A stretch of DNA of 64,000 nt from JAQBDA01 sp963709875 (lineage in GTDB: Bacteria > Chloroflexota > Anaerolineae > Anaerolineales > UBA4823). Positions 43,968 through 52,573 of this stretch are shown piece by piece. The stretch's first letter is position 1; each line of letters opens with the position of its first letter. The stretch spans positions 186,001-250,000 of the forward strand of contig CAVPYB010000010.1 in assembly GCA_963709875.1 (NCBI GenBank), read 5' to 3'. A model generated the notes under the pieces. It saw nothing but the letters and a program-made list of their open reading frames with translations, searched no databases and was not told the origin of the DNA. A program made the translations under genes and the position numbers.

Positions 43968-44908
43968 TCGTACTCCTCCCGGAAGTGGCGTACGATGCGC
44001 TGGCTGATAATATTCAGTGTCAGGGTGATGAAAAACAATAACAAGCCGATAGCGAAGATGCTGTTGTAGTCGATCGAATCGTAGCTCAGATCGCCACCGC
44101 TGATTCGCACAATATAGCCGGTCATGGTCTCGGCAGGCTTGAAGGGATTAAAGGTAAGGTTCGGCCCTGCGCCGGCTGCTAATGCTACGATCATCGTCTC
44201 ACCAATGGCGCGTGAGATGCCAACGATGAAGGCGGCTGCGATCCCGGAAATGGCTGCTGGTACTACGATGCGCAGAGCAGTCTCCAGGCGGGTAGCGCCA
44301 AGCCCATAGGCTGCCTGTCGCAAAGCATTCGGCACAGCAATCAAGGCATCCTCGCTCATTGTGGCGATGGTGGGCAGGATTAAAATGCCCATCGCGATGC
44401 CAGCTGCTGCTGTGTTGTACACTTCAACGACATCCTTGCCCAACATTGAGCGCAGGAACGGTGTAATGAAGGTCAGGGCGAAGAAGCCGTATACTACGGT
44501 AGGGATGCCCGCCAGCACTTCCAGTACTGGCTTGATCCTGCCGCGTGCCCGGCTGGATGCGTACTCGCTCAGATATATGGCAACAAACAGGCCCAGCGGC
44601 AAGGCGATCAGCATACCGATTGTGGTCGTCATCAAGGTTGCAGTTACCAGCGGCAATACACCAAAGGCATCGATCTGTGGCTGCCATTTCGTGCCGGTAA
44701 GGAACTCGATAACCGATACTTCGCTGAAGAACAGCAGCGATTCTTTGAACAGCTCGTACACGATGCCGATCGTGGTCAGGATAGAAGTGGCTGCACTCAC
44801 GAACAGAAACACATGAATGGTCGTCTCCCCCAGCCTCGGTTTCCGGCGAAGGTTTATTTCGGGTATTTTGACAGACTTATCCGGTTGTGTTGCTGGGATG
44901 GTCGTCAT
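43964..44908 (-). CDS. pstC: Phosphate ABC transporter permease PstC
   Basis: 314 residues with six predicted helices. The PstC signature reads EDALIAVPNALRQAAYGLGA and IVGISRAIGETMIVALAAGA, and the first helix is ATSILTTIGIVYELFKESLL. It forms the channel with PstA. The pstS gene ends about 186 bp upstream on the same strand with a stem-loop between them. Confidence 0.93.
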   Translation of the reverse strand: MTTIPATQPDKSVKIPEINLRRKPRLGETTIHVFLFVSAATSILTTIGIVYELFKESLLFFSEVSVIEFLTGTKWQPQIDAFGVLPLVTATLMTTTIGMLIALPLGLFVAIYLSEYASSRARGRIKPVLEVLAGIPTVVYGFFALTFITPFLRSMLGKDVVEVYNTAAAGIAMGILILPTIATMSEDALIAVPNALRQAAYGLGATRLETALRIVVPAAISGIAAAFIVGISRAIGETMIVALAAGAGPNLTFNPFKPAETMTGYIVRISGGDLSYDSIDYNSIFAIGLLLFFITLTLNIISQRIVRHFREEYE

Positions 44909-44972
44909 TTATTTTGCCTCGATTGAATGCTTTCGTGAAGAACCTTACAAATGATACCATAGCCATCTATAA

Positions 44973-45012
44973 GTCGTGTATTGCGGGCCGTACGAATCCC
45001 GCAATACACGAC
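44973..45012. terminator. Stem-loop between pstS and pstC
   Basis: A perfect 15-bp stem, GTCGTGTATTGCGGG (44973-44987) and CCCGCAATACACGAC (44998-45012), with a 10-base loop. On the minus strand it would slow transcription or protect the pstS message, so that the binding protein is made in excess over the permease. No long T tract follows. Confidence 0.6.
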
Positions 45013-45094
45013 AGTTTACTGGCCCCCTATCCAGATTTTGTGCACGCTCACTGGTCAGGCAAAATCCGGATCACCAGATTGATATGGTTGCATT

Positions 45095-47126
45095 CTATTG
45101 ACCCATGACGTCCAGCAAGTTCTGCTTGGCGGCATCCAGGGCTTCGACGCTGGCGGGGAAGTAGCCGACAGCGATGATCTCATCGTTGACGTTGGTCAGG
45201 TAGAAGTTGATGAAAGCCGCCACCTGGGGTTTGCTTTGCATGATACCTGCATCGGAGTAGATGAACAGCGGGCGGGAGAGCGGGTAGGAGTTGTCTTCGG
45301 CAGTCTGCTCGTTGGGTTCGATCCCGTCGATGGAGAGCGCCTTGAGCAGGTCCTGGTTTTCGTTGTAGTAGGCAAAGCCGAAGTATCCGATGGCATACGG
45401 CGAGCCTTCGACGCCCTGGACGAGCACGTTGTCGTCTTCGGAAAACTGGGTGCCGGTGGAGTTGAGGATGGCTTCCTTCCCCTTGCCTTCATCGGCGTCG
45501 CTCTGGACGTAGTACTCGTCCATGACGGCTTCGACGAAGTAGTCGAAGGTGCCGGAGTCGGTGCCGGGTGAGTAGCGCAGGATGGTCTCGTCGGGCCACT
45601 CGGGACGCACGTCAGCCCAGGACTCGGCGGTGGAGAAGATCAGCGCCAGCTCTTCCAGGGTGACATCTGTGACGAAGTCGTTCTCGGTGGAGACGACCAC
45701 AGCCAAGGCATCCGTGCCGACACGGAACTCGATCGGGGTGCGGCCGATGGTGGCGCAGCTCTCGACCTCGGAGTCGCGGATAGCGCGGGAGGCATTGGCG
45801 ATATCTGTCTCGCCGGCTACGCAGAAGCGCTCGTAGCCTGCGCCGGAGCCGATCGAATCGATGGTCACATTGCCGCCGCCCTCACCTTCCCAACGCACAG
45901 CCATGGCCTCGGAAAGTGGGAAAACGGTCGAAGAACCAGCAGTCACGATCGGGTCGGTGTAGTCAGCAGCAACTACTTCCGGCAGCATCATAGCTTCAGG
46001 CGCCGCCTCGGGCATCGCCACCTCTGCGTCTTGCGCATTCAGCAAGTTCTGCTTGGCGGCATCCAGGGCTTCGACACTGGCGGGGAAGTAGCCGACAGCG
46101 ATGATCTCATCGTTGACGTTGGTCAGGTAGAAGTTGATGAAGGCTGCCACCTGAGGCTTGCTCTGCATGATACCTGCATCGGAGTAGATGAACAGCGGGC
46201 GGGAGAGCGGGTAGGAGTTGTCTTCGGCAGTCTGCTCGTTGGGTTCGATCCCGTCGATGGAGAGCGCCTTGAGCAGGTCCTGGTTTTCGTTGTAGTAGGC
46301 AAAGCCGAAGTATCCGATGGCATACGGCGAGCCTTCGACGCCCTGGACGAGCACGTTGTCGTCTTCGGAAAACTGGGTGCCGGTGGAGTTGAGGATGGCT
46401 TCCTTCCCCTTGCCTTCATCGGCGTCGCTCTGGACGTAGTACTCGTCCATGACGGCTTCGACGAAGTAGTCGAAGGTGCCGGAGTCGGTGCCGGGTGAGT
46501 AGCGCAGGATGGTCTCGTCGGGCCACTCGGGACGCACGTCAGCCCAGGACTCGGCGGTGGAGAAGATCAGCGCCAGCTCTTCCAGGGTGACATCTGTGAC
46601 GAAGTCGTTCTCGGTGGAGACGACCACAGCCAGGGCATCCGTGCCGACACGGAACTCGATCGGGGTGCGGCCGATGGCGACGCAGCTCTCGACCTCGGAG
46701 TCGCGGATCAGCGCGGGAGGCATTGGCGATATCTGTCTCGCCAGCCACGCAGAAGCGCTCGTAGCCTGCGCCGGAGCCGATCGAATCGATGGTCACATTG
46801 CCGCCGCCCTCACCTTCCCAACGCACAGCCATGGCCTCGGAAAGTGGGAAAACGGTCGAAGAACCAGCAGTCACGATCGGGTCGGTGTAGTCAGCAGCAA
46901 CTACTTCCGGCAGATCGATCATGCTTTCCATCATTTCTTCGGTCGGTTGGGGCTCTTCCGTCATCTCAGGCGCAGCGGTGGGTTCTTCCATAGCTTCAGT
47001 TGCTGCCGGAGCTTCTGCCTGTGGTGTGGGGGTCGGGATCTGGACGGCTCCTCCACCACCGCATGCGGTCAGAAAGATAGATGCCAGGATGGTGATGGAC
47101 AGGGTTAAATACAACTTGCGATACAT
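45095..47126 (-). CDS. pstS: Phosphate-binding lipoprotein PstS with tandem duplicated domain, frame broken once
   Basis: About 676 residues. A signal peptide ends ILASIFLTACGG with the lipobox Cys at residue 22, then an acidic/Pro linker. Two PstS domains follow, each opening LPEVVAADYTDPIVTAGSST and containing RFCVAGETDIANASRA, RTPIEFRVGTDALAVVVSTE and YFPASVEALDAAKQNLL. A linker AQDAEVAMPEAAPEAMM joins them. The repeats are almost identical in DNA (45113-45985 and 46040-46913). At about 46710 the upstream copy has one extra C that the downstream copy lacks, which breaks the frame. If the C is an error, the gene is intact. A 2-domain PstS would bind two phosphates per protein. Confidence 0.83.
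45113..45985. repeat. Direct repeat copy A within pstS
   Basis: About 873 bp, nearly identical to 46040-46913 (offset 927 bp, 928 after the extra base near 46710). The copies cover one whole PstS domain each. They could be a recent duplication or a gene kept uniform by recombination. Confidence 0.8.
46040..46913. repeat. Direct repeat copy B within pstS
   Basis: Second copy, encoding the N-terminal PstS domain. It has one extra base near 46710 and only scattered substitutions relative to copy A. Confidence 0.8.
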
Positions 47127-47461
47127 CAGTTTTCTCCTCCTATTAGAGAAAGGGTTGAATATGGTTTACACCGCTGTGGAGTATATCGGTTTTGAATTAA
47201 CAAAGCTGGATGAGTCGTTTAATTGTCTGTAAACGTTTTGTAAACAGTTGGTTAATGAAATACATCCTGCCCGAATTTGTACTTATATATGGGGGTTATA
47301 CAGTTATGGTCGGTTATATATTGGGTGTGCTGGAGACGCAAATAATGTCTTCACGGTTCCACCGGATGAAGTTTCGACTGCACTCCCAGTAATCTCAAAT
47401 ATTGGCAGTCCTACATAAGGAGGATCCGGGGCAGTTTGTATGTTGGGTGGCTGGCAACGAC
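47127..47461. other. Intergenic region upstream of pstS
   Basis: A 335-bp gap between pstS (start 47126, minus) and the oxidoreductase gene (stop 47462, minus). It is AT-rich. The notable content is the four-part Pho-box-like array at 47217-47256; no gene is convincing. Confidence 0.5.
47217..47256 (-). promoter_or_regulatory. Pho-box-like array of four repeats with 11-bp spacing
   Basis: Repeats start at 47217 (GTTTAAT), 47228 (TGTAAAC), 47239 (TGTAAAC) and 47250 (GGTTAAT); on the gene strand these read ATTAACC, GTTTACA, GTTTACA and ATTAAAC. The exact 11-bp period matches PhoP/PhoB-type direct-repeat boxes. It sits about 90-130 bp upstream of pstS, the expected place for phosphate-starvation control. 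Confidence 0.6.
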
Positions 47462-48449
47462 TTATAGCGTCACTTCAGACTGCGTGCGGGCAGCTTCGTA
47501 CAGCGCCAGCACCGTGCGCACGTGGTCGCGCGTCTCCTGTAGGGAAATCAGGTTCGGCTTTGCCATCCAGGATGGCGGCGTGCATATCCCGCACCTCGCC
47601 GATATACAGCTCCTGGCGTGGGACGTAGATGGCTTGCGAGCGGTCGTCCTTGTCGTGGAAAAACAGGTGCTTCTTGCCGTCATCCATGCCGGCAAAGGGA
47701 CGGTTGAGCACCAGCCGTCCTTGCGTGCCCAGCACTTCCGCGTATGCGTACCACGGCGAGCGGAACGAGCAGGATACCTGCGCCAAGACGCCATTGTCGT
47801 AGGTCATATGCCCGGCAAAAGCCTCATCAATCCCACTCTGCCCCAGTGCCTGCGTGGCGGATACGCGTTCCGGCGTGGTTCCCATGATGTACTGTGCGAA
47901 GCTGACCGGGTAAACGCCCACGTCCCACAGCGCACCGCCGCCCCATTCCGGCACCATGCGCACGTTGCCCGGCTCATCTAACATAAAAGAGAACGTGCCT
48001 CGGATCATCACCACCTCTCCCAGCCGCCCCTCCTGCACCCATTCTCGGGCAAGCAGCGTTTGCGGGTGGTGGCGGTACATGAAGGCCTCCGCCAGGGCTA
48101 TACCCGTGCGCCGGCTGGCAGCGATCATGGCGTCCACCTCGTCCAGCGTGATGGCAAAAGGTTTTTCGCACAGCACGTGCACGCCGGCTTCCATGGCGCG
48201 GATGCTCCACTCGGCGTGCAGGTGGTTGGGCAGCCCGATATAGACCGCGTCGACCTCGCCTGAATCGAGCATCTCCTGGTAGCCCCCGAAGTGCTGCGGG
48301 ATATCCCATTTCTGGGCGTAGGATTTGGCTTTAGCTTCATCCCGGCTGGCGACGGCGACCAGGTCGCCGCGCCGGGCAGTCCGTATAGCGGGGATCAATC
48401 TGCGGTTGATGCGGGCGGTGGATAAAAGTCCCCAACGGACTCTCTTCAT
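47462..48449 (-). CDS. Gfo/Idh/MocA family oxidoreductase, frame broken near the C-terminus
   Basis: About 329 residues. The N-terminal Rossmann fold opens VRWGLLSTARINRRLIPAIR and holds VAVASRDEAKAKSYAQKWDI; the EKPF motif of the family is seen as HVLCEKPFAITLDEVDAMIA. After AILDGKAEP a one-base break at about 47560 shifts to PNLISLQETRDHVRTVLALY, which completes the C-terminal helix as EAARTQSEVTL. The enzyme should oxidise a sugar, polyol or other alcohol with NAD(P). Its start overlaps the corrinoid protein stop by 4 bp, which ties it to the methyltransferase cassette. Confidence 0.84.
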
Positions 48450-49093
48450 GTTGCGACCAGCGAGCGTGCCATGGCTACTGCCCCCATGGCGTCCTCTGCG
48501 TAGCCATCCGCGCCGATCTCCTCCGCCCAGGAGCGGGTGACCGGTGCCCCGCCGACCATCACCTTGACCTGTCCCTTCAATCCGGCATCGTCCAAGGCCT
48601 CGATCACCTGTGCCTGCACGGTCATGGTTGTGGTGAGCAGCGCTGAAAGCCCGACCAGGTTGGCGCCGGTCTCCAGGACCATTTCTAGGAATTTCTCGGT
48701 GGGCACGTCCACACCCAGGTCGTAGACCTTGAAGCCGTTAGCAGACAGCATGGTGCCGACCAGCGATTTGCCGATCTCGTGGATATCGCCTTTGACCGTG
48801 CCCAGCACCACCGTACCCGCCACTTCCAGGGTCTGCTGGTTAGCCTGCAGCAATGGTTCCAGCAGCGCCATGGCTTGCTGCATACCGTCGGCGGCGATGA
48901 TCAGGTCGGGCAAAAAATATTCGCCCGAGCCGAACTTTTCCCCGACCACGTCCATACCGGGCATCAGCCCCTGGCGGATGATCGCCATCGGCTCGACTCC
49001 AGCTTCCAGCGCCTCCTGGGTCAGCTCCACACAGGCATCCGGGTCGCCTTCGATCAAAGTCTGGCTGATTTTTTGTAAGAATTCATTTTCCAT
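48446..49093 (-). CDS. Corrinoid (B12-binding) methyl-carrier protein
   Basis: 215 residues: an N-terminal helical cap (EFLQKISQTLIEGDPDACVE, MPGMDVVGEKFGSGEYFLPD) and the B12-binding domain with the base-off histidine motif GTVKGDIHEIGKSLVGTMLS and the SALLTTTM and VMVGGAPVT loops. It is the methyl carrier of MttB/MtbB-type systems. It lies between the RamA-like activator (upstream) and the Gfo/Idh oxidoreductase (4-bp overlap downstream). AAAGGAGC precedes the ATG region. Confidence 0.9.
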   Translation of the reverse strand: MENEFLQKISQTLIEGDPDACVELTQEALEAGVEPMAIIRQGLMPGMDVVGEKFGSGEYFLPDLIIAADGMQQAMALLEPLLQANQQTLEVAGTVVLGTVKGDIHEIGKSLVGTMLSANGFKVYDLGVDVPTEKFLEMVLETGANLVGLSALLTTTMTVQAQVIEALDDAGLKGQVKVMVGGAPVTRSWAEEIGADGYAEDAMGAVAMARSLVAT

Positions 49094-49113
49094 ATTTTTG
49101 CTCCTTTATTCTT

Positions 49114-49181
49114 CACCGCAGAGACGCTGAGTCCGCGGAAATTTTTATTTACGGATTTGCGCTCTCGGCGTCTCTGCGGTG
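49114..49181. repeat. CACCGCAGAGACGC inverted-repeat element
   Basis: A 68-bp intergenic element with perfect 14-bp inverted ends, CACCGCAGAGACGC at 49114-49127 and its complement at 49168-49181. It is related to the stretches at 34939-35144 and 59660-59822. It sits between the RamA-like and corrinoid genes. Confidence 0.6.
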
Positions 49182-49189
49182 TATTTTCA

Positions 49190-51048
49190 TTACTTTACCG
49201 GGAAGAACAGCCGGTGTGAGAACTCGTTCGTAAAATTCGGATGCGACGAAAGCTCGATATATTCTAACCGATCGGCGATCTCCTGAGCGTAATTCCCGCT
49301 GCCGGGTGGAGACAAGCATCTGGCGGGCGCCTGCTCCGGCGGCGTTGCCCACCTGGCGGAACCGCGACAGCGGCAGAGTCGGGAACATACCCACCTGGAT
49401 GGCGCTGGGGACGCTGATATACGTGCCAAAGGCTCCGGCGATGATAAAATCCTCGATCGCCTCGGCTGTGATGCCGGCCTCCGCCAGCAAGATCTCGATC
49501 CCGGCGCGGATCGCGCCCTTCGCCAGCTGGATCTCGTTCACATCCCGGCGGGTCACCAGCACATCTTTCCCGTGACCGCTCTCGCCTGATCCAGCCAGCA
49601 CGAACTCGTTCAGCCCATCCCGCCTGCGCACCAGTGGGTGGCTCCCGACCAGGGCGCCGCGCGCGTCCAGCACTCCCGAGCGGAACATCTCCGAGATCGC
49701 CTCCAGGATGCCCGAGCCGCAGATGCCCACCGCGGGCTGGTCGCCGATAGTCTGCACACGGATGCGGCGATCCTGACCATCAGATCTTTACACGTTCGAT
49801 AGCACCAGGCGCGGCGCGCATACCATCGCGGATATGTGCCCCTTCGAAAGCCGGTCCGGAAGCGCACGAGCAGCACAGCAGGCGCTCGCCATGCTTGAGG
49901 CTGATCTCTGTATTGGTGCCGATATCCAGCGCAAGCGTGGTGCGCTCTGCTTGCCAGGTATCCGTTGCCAGCACCATGGCGACATGGTCGGCGCCTACAT
50001 ACCCGGCGATATTAGGCGGCAGGTGGACGGATGCTCCACGGGCGAGCGCCAGCCCAAGCTCGCCGGCGCGCAGGTCGAGGGCATCGCTCACCGCCGGCAC
50101 GTAAGGGGAGTGCCCGAGCTGAGTTACCGGCAGCCCGGCAAATAGGTGATGCATGGCGGTATTGCCCACCACCACCGCATCGACGATCTGCTCTGCCTGG
50201 ATTTCGCCCGCGGTACCATTGTCTTCCAGCATGTTTGCGATCAGCTGGTTGATCGCCGCTGCCAGCCGCTCCTGCAGCGTTTCCCGCCCGTCCGGGTGTT
50301 TGTCGCAGTATGCGATGCGGCTGACCACGTCCTCACCGAAGGCGATCTGCGGGTTCATTGTCCCGGCTTTCGCCAGGGTCTCTCCATTGTCCAAATCGAC
50401 CAGGTAGGCTGCTACCTTGGTCGTACCCACATCGACCGCCAGCCCGACCAGGCGCTCCCCGGTTGGAAGCCAGCCGATTACTTCACGCCTCGCGCAGCAC
50501 AAGGCGTCCTGACCAGCCTGACTCGCGCAGGTCTGCCGAGAGGCTTTGGAGCAGCGCCAGGCTGTACACAGGCGTGCCTGGCCGTCCTTGAGCGACTAGG
50601 GCATCCGTCACCCGGGCGGTGTCGGCGCGCAGGTCGTACAGCGTCGGCGGCTCGACCTGCAGGTCGTAGGCTGCAACCGCTGGTTGAGCGGTACACGGGC
50701 GCTCTGCCCTTCCACCTGCAGGCGCTGAGGGGTGGTAAGCGATTCGGGGGGGATATCGATCTTGACGTCGCTGGTCGGGGATGCCTGGCAAGCCAGACGG
50801 TAGCCCTGGGCGAGCTCCCGCTCGTTGAACAGGCTTTCTTCCTCCAGGGTAATGGGGGTCAGGCTGCCGTCCATCAGGCGCACCTGGCAGCTATCACATA
50901 CCCCCACGCCGCCGCACACCGAAGCCAGCTCCACCCCGGCGGATTGGGCGGCTTCCAGCAGTGTCATGCCGGGGCTGATCTCCGCCCTGCGCCCGACCGG
51001 CTGCATATTGACGGTATGTTTCAGCGTTGGCTGTTCATTCTCCGGCAT
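49190..51048 (-). CDS. RamA-like reductive activator of corrinoid proteins (2Fe-2S plus ASKHA), broken four times
   Basis: About 619 residues once joined. The N-terminal 2Fe-2S ferredoxin part has SVCGGVGVCDSCQVRLMDGS. A linker domain (VAAYDLQVEPPTLYDLRADT) follows. The actin-like activator domain has LAVDVGTTKVAAYLVDLDNG, VVVGNTAMHHLFAG, LALDIGTNTEISLKHGERLL, ASGPAFEGAHI, VGICGSGILEAI and FIIAGAFGTYISV, ending YIELSSHPNFTNEFSHRLFF. The frame changes at about 50680, 50485, 49788 and 49292. Such enzymes use ATP to re-reduce inactive Co(II) corrinoid. Its start overlaps the mttB-like stop by 14 bp. The number of breaks in one gene is the highest in the window, but no domain is missing. Confidence 0.82.
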
Positions 51049-52439
51049 AGGCGGCTTTCATGATCTCATCCAGGGCACGCGTCTGCTCGTCTGCCAGAGG
51101 CGGCACTTCATGCTCCGCCAGTATTCTTTGCGCCTCGCTCTGGGCGCGCTGCAATACCGTGCTTGCTCCGGCTGCCTGCCAGGTATCGTAGCTCGATTCC
51201 TGGATGCCCAGCCTGCCGTTCCAGATCTCACCCGCCCGCAGATACTGGCGCGAGTGCTTCTCTTTCAAGAAGTTGCGCCCGGTGTCCATGGCATGGGCGA
51301 TCACGTCCACCGCCAGGCTGTCCTCGTTCACGGCGAAGCCTCGCCGTACGCGCTGCACCATGCCGTAGATGTCGTTATCGGCGACGATCTGGTAGTTGGA
51401 GGAGATCGTACCGCCCGCCATCTCGCCCACGCCGGAAAGCTCGTCTGCCCCTGCCAGCGCAGGCACCAGGGCGTTTGTAGCGCGCTCGTAGCCGCTCTGC
51501 ATGTCGGCTGCATAGCCGCTCGCCGCCAGCCCATAGACATTCACCGGCAGGTTGTAGTGGTGACCGAGCTGCACCGTGCCCGCAGACAGCAGGCCGACCT
51601 CCGGGTTGCCCCAGATCGGGGCGCCGCTGCGCATATTGAGAACCGAGAGCCTGCCGCAGTACACCACCGGGTTGCCCGGGTTGGTAAGCTGGACCAGCAC
51701 GATCGAGGCCAGGTTCTCGGCGTTCTGCTGCACCAGTGATCCCGCCAGTGACATGGGAGAGGTCGCGCCGACGTTCGGGCAGGGCAGCGGCCCGCAGGGC
51801 AGGCCGTGCCGGGCGATCTCCATGAATACCGGCACGATCTCGCCCAGGAAATTGAGCGGGCTGACCGGCGAGGCTCCCAGCGAGACGGCCGGCTGCTCAC
51901 CGAAGACCACCTGCATCATCTCGTACAGCCTGCGCACCTCCTGCACCGTGGTGACTCCCGGACCGTTGACTACCTTGAGCGTGTTTCGCACAGTCTGGTC
52001 GAACATGGTCAGGATCATCATATGCGCGGGCACGTCGCGCGGCGTATACAGCGGCGTGATGGTGGTGACGTTTTCCAGGGCATCCATCAGGCGCGTGCTC
52101 TGGGCAACGTCGGCGGAAACAGCCGGGCGCAGCGCCGCCTCCGGGGCTGTCGAATACATCGCGCGCCCCGCCCAGGTTGTGCACGTGTAGGCTGCCATCG
52201 CCCAGCGTCGCAGCACCTTGCCGTCCTCGCAGCGTGACTTGCGGCGGGCATTTTGCCAGGCAGTCTTCCACCAGCTCGGACGGCAGGCACAGCCGGTCGT
52301 TGTGTTCTTTCGACCCGTGGTCGAAGAGCAGAGACCGCCCTTCAGGGTGGTCGATCAGGATGCCGGTCTCCGCCAACACGCGCAGTGAGGCGCGGTGGAT
52401 TTGCAGGATTTCGTCTTGGGAAAGGAAGGTGAATTGCAT
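51035..52439 (-). CDS. MttB-family (non-pyrrolysine) corrinoid methyltransferase, frame broken once
   Basis: About 467 residues. The N-terminal part MQFTFLSQDEILQIHRASLR, VLAETGILIDHPEGRSLL and DGSLHVHNLGG continues after a break at about 52130 with RPAVSADVAQSTRLMDALEN. The barrel then reads LYTPRDVPAHMMILTMFDQT, PVYCGRLSVLNMRSGAP-type strands and AGEIWNGRLGIQESSYDTWQ. No in-frame amber codon was seen, so it lacks pyrrolysine and belongs with the glycine betaine, proline betaine or carnitine-type demethylases, not trimethylamine MttB. It would pass a methyl group to the corrinoid protein encoded two genes on. The substrate is unknown. GTG 52460 is an alternative start. Confidence 0.84.
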
Positions 52440-52458
52440 AATCAATTCGCTTATTACC

Positions 52459-52490
52459 ACACCCTAAAGGTCTCCAAGACCCTTAGAGTG
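52459..52490. terminator. Imperfect stem-loop between the LVIVD and MttB genes
   Basis: CACCCTAAAGGTCT pairs imperfectly with AGACCCTTAGAGTG over a 3-base loop. It lies beyond the LVIVD stop on the minus strand and near the MttB start. It may be a terminator. Confidence 0.35.
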
Positions 52491-52573
52491 TTAGATTATA
52501 TCAGCCGATGGCAGGCAAACGATCAATGGATACTCACCCAGTATGGGTTCTAATAGGTTATCTCATACCAGGG

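Noticed and set aside
50146..51063. A 305-codon open frame on the plus strand opposite the activator gene
   Set aside because: It shadows the RamA-like gene, whose domains are clear across four frame changes.
51035..52439. Pyrrolysine-containing MttB (trimethylamine methyltransferase)
   Set aside because: No in-frame amber codon was seen in the barrel region, so the protein is treated as a non-pyrrolysine family member.
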